From Petunia secreta (taxonomy: Eukaryota > Streptophyta > Magnoliopsida > Solanales > Solanaceae): a DNA stretch of 64,000 nucleotides. A program made the translations under genes and the position numbers. The notes under the pieces were generated by a model. That model did no database searches. It saw only the letters and a list, made by a program, of their open reading frames with translations, and was not told the origin of the DNA. The stretch is from positions 20,975,501 to 21,039,500 of the forward strand of contig JARKIP010000023.1 in the NCBI GenBank assembly GCA_029990175.1. Direction: 5' to 3'. This document shows positions 58,978-64,000 of this stretch, in pieces. How positions within the stretch are numbered: position 1 is the first letter of the stretch; every line of letters begins with the position of its first letter.

Positions 58978-60442
58978 GTAAGTTTCTATAATGCTGTAGA
59001 ATGACTTAGATACTGTTCGTTATGAGGTGCGACTGCATATCTTTTTCCCATACGGGGTATGCTAATCTTTTTCCCATAGAGGGTATGCTATTGTTGGTAC
59101 CGATTCAAATAGATTACATATTATTAATGATTGCATACTATTAATGCAAGGAAATATAAAGATGGTCACCCCATCAATGTTGGACAAGTGGAAGCACGAC
59201 TTTTTTTCCTTTTCATTTGTCTGAGCAACATAGACAGGGGGTTCATGCAGAGGAGTTAAGCTAAAATAGTCACAATGTCAGTCTTGTCTATCCACAGCAC
59301 AGTGGAATAGGGTGACTTCACATTATTTGTGGATACTCTTTCTCCAATGTATCTCAACAAAGACGAGCACTAAAAAGTATATTAAGTCAATTTTTTGACA
59401 CAGCACATATTAGGAGTAGATATGGTCTAATGACATAGGCTTTTTAGTCTCAAGTTGTACTATAAGTCTTGGGGTAATGCACAAGGAAAGATAATCAATG
59501 CTACCGCAGATATTTTAATTCTGTTAATGAAAGTAAGGATGCTAATAAAGTATGTCAATTGTTTCCAAAACAATTTCTGTTCCTAAAAGCCTCATGTTCC
59601 ACTCCTTAATACTATCAATTATGATAGTTGTGTCATAGGTAGTGCCAGTCATTGATCATTGAGTGTGCGGCATGACGGGAACTCGCCTGCGAAGAGAAAC
59701 ATATGCATCTAGAAGTTCACACCTTTATTTATACCGACTCCCCCCGAGTGAGCCTCGTGTAGACGTCCAGTCCAATCTTGACCTTATAGTTAGTAAAACC
59801 ATAATTCTTTAGTTCCCAAATTTGGACGTTATCATTACACATTTCTCCCACTTACTAATATAGTACTCCTCTTGTCAGCTCCGGAAGGTAGCTTTTAATC
59901 CTTCTGAGCATATTGCCTCAGGTTCTAAGAGCTGTCTCCTTTTGTACTGCATTAGAGTTTTGGTGAATTTAGTTGTTCTAGTCCATGTATATTAACCCAC
60001 ATATTCTTATGCCATCTTCTATCTCGCATAAAATAATACACAGATTCTGCGGCAGAGTTTAAAAAGCCAACCAAACAATATATTAAGTTATGTGGTGATA
60101 ATTTTCTTGTAAAACCAACCAAACATGGTTTAACTTATGAGGAATTTTATGCTACAATTAATTTTTTTTGTTTGGCTAACCAAACGAGCCCTTATACACT
60201 TGCATATACCTTTTGCAACCTGTAAAAAGATCTGACCTTCCAACCAGAAACTTTAAGGCAATACCACATTCTAAAACCCTTTGAAAACTCTACCGAGCCA
60301 ATGACGGACAAGTGTAATCTCTAGCAGCCTCCCGCATTCGTAATACTGTTCTAGGATTTACAAGTGGGTTTAGTACTTCTATTTTTAGTTGCTATTTTCT
60401 TTTATTTTTTTATTTTTTTTTATTTTTTTTATTTTTTATTTT
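58978..60442 (+). other. SS5: Intron of the starch-synthase-like gene, 5' part
   Basis: Begins with gtaagt after exon 8. It contains a short tandem repeat of about 26 bp at 59040-59095 (ctttttcccata...gggtatgcta) and AT-rich words. I see no exon: nothing resembles the remaining C-terminal GT5 text. It ends in a T-rich stretch at the LTR border. Confidence 0.65.
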
Positions 60443-61236
60443 TGGGTGAAGACAAAAGAGTGGACTTAAAGCTGAGAGAAAGCAGGCCCAAGAGGGGATG
60501 ATAAGACCCAAATCGAGCAACCATCTAAAAACATCATCCAAGACCAAGGAAGAGCTTATGCATTGGAACGGCATGGAACGAGGAGCCTTAGAGACACATT
60601 TCGAGGCATTTCAAGCACTCAGGGAAGCAGGCGGACCGCCTAGTCAAAGGGGCGGACCGCCCACTTTTGGATCACTCTCTGGATCTCGTCCAGGCGGACC
60701 TCCTACTCAGAGGAGGCGGACCGCCTACTCCTAGTAGGCTGAGCGCCTACTCCTAGAAGGCTGGGCGCCTAGTGCTGTGAAGAGCTGCGGGATTTTCTAG
60801 TTTTTAGCCTATGTAATTTCTATTATGCCCCTACGTGGCTTATGACTTTAGAATCTACTTAAGGGTACTTTAGGCCTTTCCTTATGTCTTGAATGAGGCC
60901 TATAAATACTCCATAGCTTAGCATTATTCCGAAGTTAGCTATTATGATGAATGATTGATTGTCAATGACAATGTTCAAGAGTGGATTCTCTTTGAATGAA
61001 AACCCTTTGAGACGGTTTGAGTTTACTAGTGGATTCTAGTTGAACCCCAAACCACCCCCGATCATTCTATTTGCGAGTCCCAGGTGCGGCTCGAGGGTAG
61101 TTGCATAGTGTAGGTCCTCCTTGACGCCGATACGAGGGTATCACGGAACAAGTTCTCCGTGGTTACCTTGTAGGGAGTTCGAGTAGTGTCTCACTCCTAT
61201 CTTTATTTTTCCGCCGTTCGTTTTTTATTCTTATCA
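60443..61236 (+). repeat. 5' LTR of the Ty3 element
   Basis: Begins near TGGGTGAAGAC and ends ...TTATCA, just before the PBS. A TATA-like TATAAATACT at 60901-60910 suggests the promoter, with transcription starting perhaps 30 bp later. The U3 region contains several GGCGGACCGCC palindromes (60630-60775). Confidence 0.7.
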
Positions 61237-61239
61237 TCT

Positions 61240-61251
61240 TGGTATCAGAGC
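61240..61251 (+). other. Primer binding site, initiator tRNA-Met
   Basis: TGGTATCAGAGC, the classic plant Met-type PBS, lies 3 bp after the LTR end. Confidence 0.95.
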
Positions 61252-61744
61252 AAGGCTCGGGTTTTGTTTCTACAAACCCCCGACCCTTGATTCTTCGTGC
61301 TTAGGTTGGTTTCTATCTTAGGTTCTTATTTGTTGTTGAAGAAAAAGAAGAAAACACAAAAAAATTGGAAAATTGAAAAATACCAAAAATTTGTTCTATC
61401 TTGTATTTTGGATTGATTCGTGTTGTGATTGTTATTGGGGTTTGATCCTTATTGGAAACCCGTTATTTTGGTACCCAACACACACGATTTGGAGTTGTAT
61501 TCCATGATTTGAGATTTGAAACCCTTGAAGAAATTGAAAAAGCTTGAAACCCTAGCTATGAACATGATGAACATGGTAGATTGTTGAATTTTGATTGGGG
61601 TTTGATAAAATTGATTGGGGTTTGATCTCTGTGCTTGAAACAACATTTGGGTACCTTCGGATTGATAGAACAACGTGTGAATTGTTGGATTTTTTTGGTG
61701 CCAAAGGCAAGAAAAACGAGTTTGAACAGTGCTGGAAGTTGCAC

Positions 61745-61925
61745 TAGGCGGGGCGCCTAGTAGAAGGGGCGGACCGCCTACTTTTTGTTCACTCTCTGGA
61801 TTTTACAGAGGCGGACCGCCTGTTTTAGTAGGCTGACCGCCTACTTCAAGTAGGCTGACCGCCTTCTCCCCTCTACAGGGAACCAAGCGGACCACCTACT
61901 CAAAACAGGTGGGGCGCCTACTTCC
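61745..61925 (+). repeat. GGCGGACCGCC-type palindrome cluster in the Ty3 leader
   Basis: Repeated units AGGCGGACCGCCT, AGGCTGACCGCCTAC and GGGGCGCCTA, each an imperfect palindrome, recur here and in the LTR (60630-60775), separated by 'tactttt..cactctctgga' in both places. The shared context implies that the leader block and LTR block arose by duplication. Confidence 0.8.
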
Positions 61926-62349
61926 TTCAAGTTGGGAATTGGGTAGATTCTTCTAGGTTTTCGTGTTTTGTTGCTGGCATTGCTTCCGGTTAGTGCTATT
62001 AGAGTATAATCCTACTCGATTAGTGCTAATTACTTTGAGCTATTAGGATCATCGTGTCTTAGAAAGGAGACTAGAATTCAAAGAAGATCCGTAGTATCTT
62101 TTGATTCAAGTCCTCATTTAAAGTGCCTATCGTTCCAATCGAGTCCCATTAACTCCACTCACCCCGGAGTGCATTTGGACTTGATAAGTTGAGTGATTGA
62201 GTCGTGGTTCGTTGATCAACTACTTGAAGCTTTTAGACTCAAACTTGTGTGAAATATCCATCCCCCACTAAACACGAGCGAGCCGAGTGAAACAATTGTA
62301 AGGGAGTGGGTGAGGTATTTGCTAACGTTTGTTGCTTTTTGTAGGTGAA

Positions 62350-64000
62350 ATGGCAAACGATGGAGATGATCCCATGAAGCACTTTATGGCCACCATTATG
62401 GCTAAATTAGAGGATATCTCATTGAGACTTGAAACCGTCGAGAGGAATCAAGTTGAGACCGGAGAGAGGAGGACCCCGAGTGTCCAAATTGAATCCGGAG
62501 AAGGCACGAGTCATAGCACTCCTATGACTCCCGGACACTTTGTTGAGCTAAACAAGAGGTATGAACAAAGCAAAGTTGAAGCTCTACGAGAGCGTGGGTT
62601 GGGCAATCCCCAACAAGAGAGCAATCCTCTCAACTTGGGCAATCCCCAAGGAAATGCTCCATTTCGAAGACCCGTTAGGTTTGTCCCACCTCTTGAGCAA
62701 GTTGTTGAGGCTCAAGAAGAGGAGGAAGCCGAGTATGGTGATGAGGCCTATGGGTATGATGCTCCTTATCAACCTAGGAGGCCAATGAATTGGGGTCGAA
62801 ATGTGGATAGGGGTAGAGGCCGAGGTCGAGGGCCACCCATGGGATATGGAGGGAGGAATGCGAGGAGAGAGTATGTTGCTCATGATGACCATTATGGAGG
62901 CCAACCGGAGCCTAACTATGGGGTACGTGACAACAACAACAACCTCAATAGTGTCAAGCTCAATCTTCCATCCTTCAAAGGAACTTGTGATCCGGAGGCA
63001 TATATGGAATGGGTACTACAAATGGAAAGGGTGTTTGACACCAATGAGATGACCGAGGAGAGAAAGGGTACCTATGCTATTTCTACCTTTGAGGCCTATG
63101 CTTCTACTTGGTGGGAGTCTATGAAGAGGTCTAGGAGAAGGATGAATTTGCATTTGAATGTGACTTGGGATGAGTTGAAAGGTCTTATGAACACCAAGTA
63201 CATAACTCCAAGGTATCGGCAAGAGCAACTCAAGAAGCTCTATGATCTAAAACAAGGTGTCAAAACGGTGCATGAGTACCATGATGAATTTGAAAAGATC
63301 CGGATGGCATTGGATATGGATACCGAAGGTGAAGAAGAAGCCATGATCCGATTCAAGAATGGCTTGAGCTATGGTATAGCTTCTCAATTGAGGTTGCATC
63401 ATTATCTCACACTTCAAGATATGTTTGAAGCCGCAATTGATGCCGAGACTTGGCTCAAAGGGGAGAGGTCCAAAAACAACACTCCTACTACTACAAGCAA
63501 GCCGAAAGAGTGGAAGACTCCAAGTGCCAACTTTCCAAGTGCAAGTGCTAGCAAAGAAGTGAAGAAGCCTTATGAGAAGACTACACCACACTTGGAAGGT
63601 AATTCTAAAACTCGCTTGAGTAATCCTATTTCTACTTCTACTCAATGTTATAAGTGCAAGGGCTTTGGGCATATTGCTAAGGAATGCTCTACAAAAAGAA
63701 CCATGGTTGTGGTTGGTGATTTGGTGTATGAGCAAGAAAGTGAGTCCGAAAATGAGGGAGTAGAGGGTGATGAGGAGGGAGATGTTGGGGAGATTACCAT
63801 GGAAGAAGATGATGATGCCCATGCCTTCCTTGTTGTGAGGAGGAGTCTAGGAGCCATGTGTGTGGAGGATGTTGAGACCTTACAAAGAGAGAACCTTTTT
63901 CATGTCAAATGCCGAGTCATGGGTCTCCTTTGCTCTATGATCATTGACTCGGGGAGTTGTGCTAACGTTATTAGCCAAACACTAGTTGCCCAATTGAAAA
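62350..64000 (+). CDS. Ty3 gag-protease polyprotein, open to window end
   Basis: ATG at 62350, about 13 bases into the text following the leader (gtaggtgaa before it), starts MANDGDDPMKHFMATIMAKLED. The frame has no stop through base 64000 (550 codons visible). Order: an N-terminal coiled-coil-like stretch, an Arg/Gly-rich stretch (RGRGRGRGPPMGYGGR, near residue 160), and the capsid core (LPSFKGTCDPEAYMEWV, STWWESMKRSR, TWDELKGLMNTKYI). Next are a zinc knuckle CYKCKGFGHIAKEC (near residue 435), an acidic linker, and the aspartic protease active site IIDSGSCANVIS (near residue 535). Gag builds the particle; the protease processes the polyprotein. It resembles chromovirus-type Ty3 elements, though the clade call needs RT, which lies outside. 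No lesions seen. Confidence 0.92.
   Translation, partial: MANDGDDPMKHFMATIMAKLEDISLRLETVERNQVETGERRTPSVQIESGEGTSHSTPMTPGHFVELNKRYEQSKVEALRERGLGNPQQESNPLNLGNPQGNAPFRRPVRFVPPLEQVVEAQEEEEAEYGDEAYGYDAPYQPRRPMNWGRNVDRGRGRGRGPPMGYGGRNARREYVAHDDHYGGQPEPNYGVRDNNNNLNSVKLNLPSFKGTCDPEAYMEWVLQMERVFDTNEMTEERKGTYAISTFEAYASTWWESMKRSRRRMNLHLNVTWDELKGLMNTKYITPRYRQEQLKKLYDLKQGVKTVHEYHDEFEKIRMALDMDTEGEEEAMIRFKNGLSYGIASQLRLHHYLTLQDMFEAAIDAETWLKGERSKNNTPTTTSKPKEWKTPSANFPSASASKEVKKPYEKTTPHLEGNSKTRLSNPISTSTQCYKCKGFGHIAKECSTKRTMVVVGDLVYEQESESENEGVEGDEEGDVGEITMEEDDDAHAFLVVRRSLGAMCVEDVETLQRENLFHVKCRVMGLLCSMIIDSGSCANVISQTLVAQLK

Larger units (their letters stand above)
60443..64000 (+). mobile_element. Ty3/gypsy LTR retrotransposon, 5' portion, sense to host gene
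   Basis: A left LTR (about 60443-61236; the start is approximate because the flank is T-rich and no partner LTR is in view) is followed by a PBS TGGTATCAGAGC at 61240-61251, from initiator tRNA-Met. Then come a leader of about 1.1 kb and a gag-pro frame open from 62350 to the window end. The frame is uninterrupted, so the element may be recent. It lies in the intron after exon 8 of the starch-synthase-like gene. Confidence 0.88.

Overview
This window looks like nuclear DNA of a repeat-rich dicot, most likely a Solanaceae species and plausibly Nicotiana. The grounds are SINE fragments resembling the Solanaceae TS and Au families, long AT-rich introns, and dense nesting of plant transposon classes. 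Only two ordinary host genes are visible, and both are partial.

Layout. (1) 1-5076: the last coding exon of a Raf-like (STY13/HT1-type) protein kinase sits at 4737-5076, with non-coding sequence upstream. (2) 6278-12071: transposon debris. A broken hAT-like element encloses a 1.6-kb MULE with a 9-bp target duplication, which itself encloses a MITE. A possible Helitron end follows. (3) 12431-24771: a degraded Athila-like Ty3 fragment is split by a 4.8-kb CACTA (En/Spm) element. The CACTA element has a largely open TNP2 gene but has lost one terminus. A degenerate Ty1/copia element follows; it carries a TIR element with a possible mitochondrial-DNA insert and a long TA microsatellite. (4) 26921-49744: the centrepiece. 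A 169-bp MITE is split by a 22.6-kb Mutator-like element (27061-49706, 9-bp target duplication TTAAAATAA). The MULE encodes a DUF1985-Ulp1-protease gene on the plus strand, a B3 DNA-binding-domain remnant, and a MURA transposase on the minus strand. It is itself split by a young non-autonomous Athila-like LTR element (29109-36076). All of its introns and spacers are filled with a degenerate repeat of about 21 bp centred on GAASTTC that I do not see arrayed elsewhere. (5) 49747-53230: further TIR elements, one carrying a 66-bp tandem array interrupted by a second copy of the MITE seen at 8456. (6) 54037-54440: a hairpin-rich repeat lies just upstream of a plastid starch-synthase-like gene, probably SS5, whose first eight coding exons run from 54768 to 58977. 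(7) 60443-64000: inside the next intron of that gene, in the same orientation, is a Ty3 LTR element with an uninterrupted gag-protease frame running off the window.

How it fits together. Apart from the kinase and the starch-synthase gene, almost everything is transposon in transposon. Target duplications allow a relative order: MITE, then MULE, then LTR element. The most interesting possibility is that the MULE combines a DUF1985 protein with arrays of short motifs in its non-coding DNA. That resembles the VANC anti-silencing system of Arabidopsis VANDAL elements and is offered as a hypothesis. All similarity calls come from reading the sequence and from memory of families; no database search was run.
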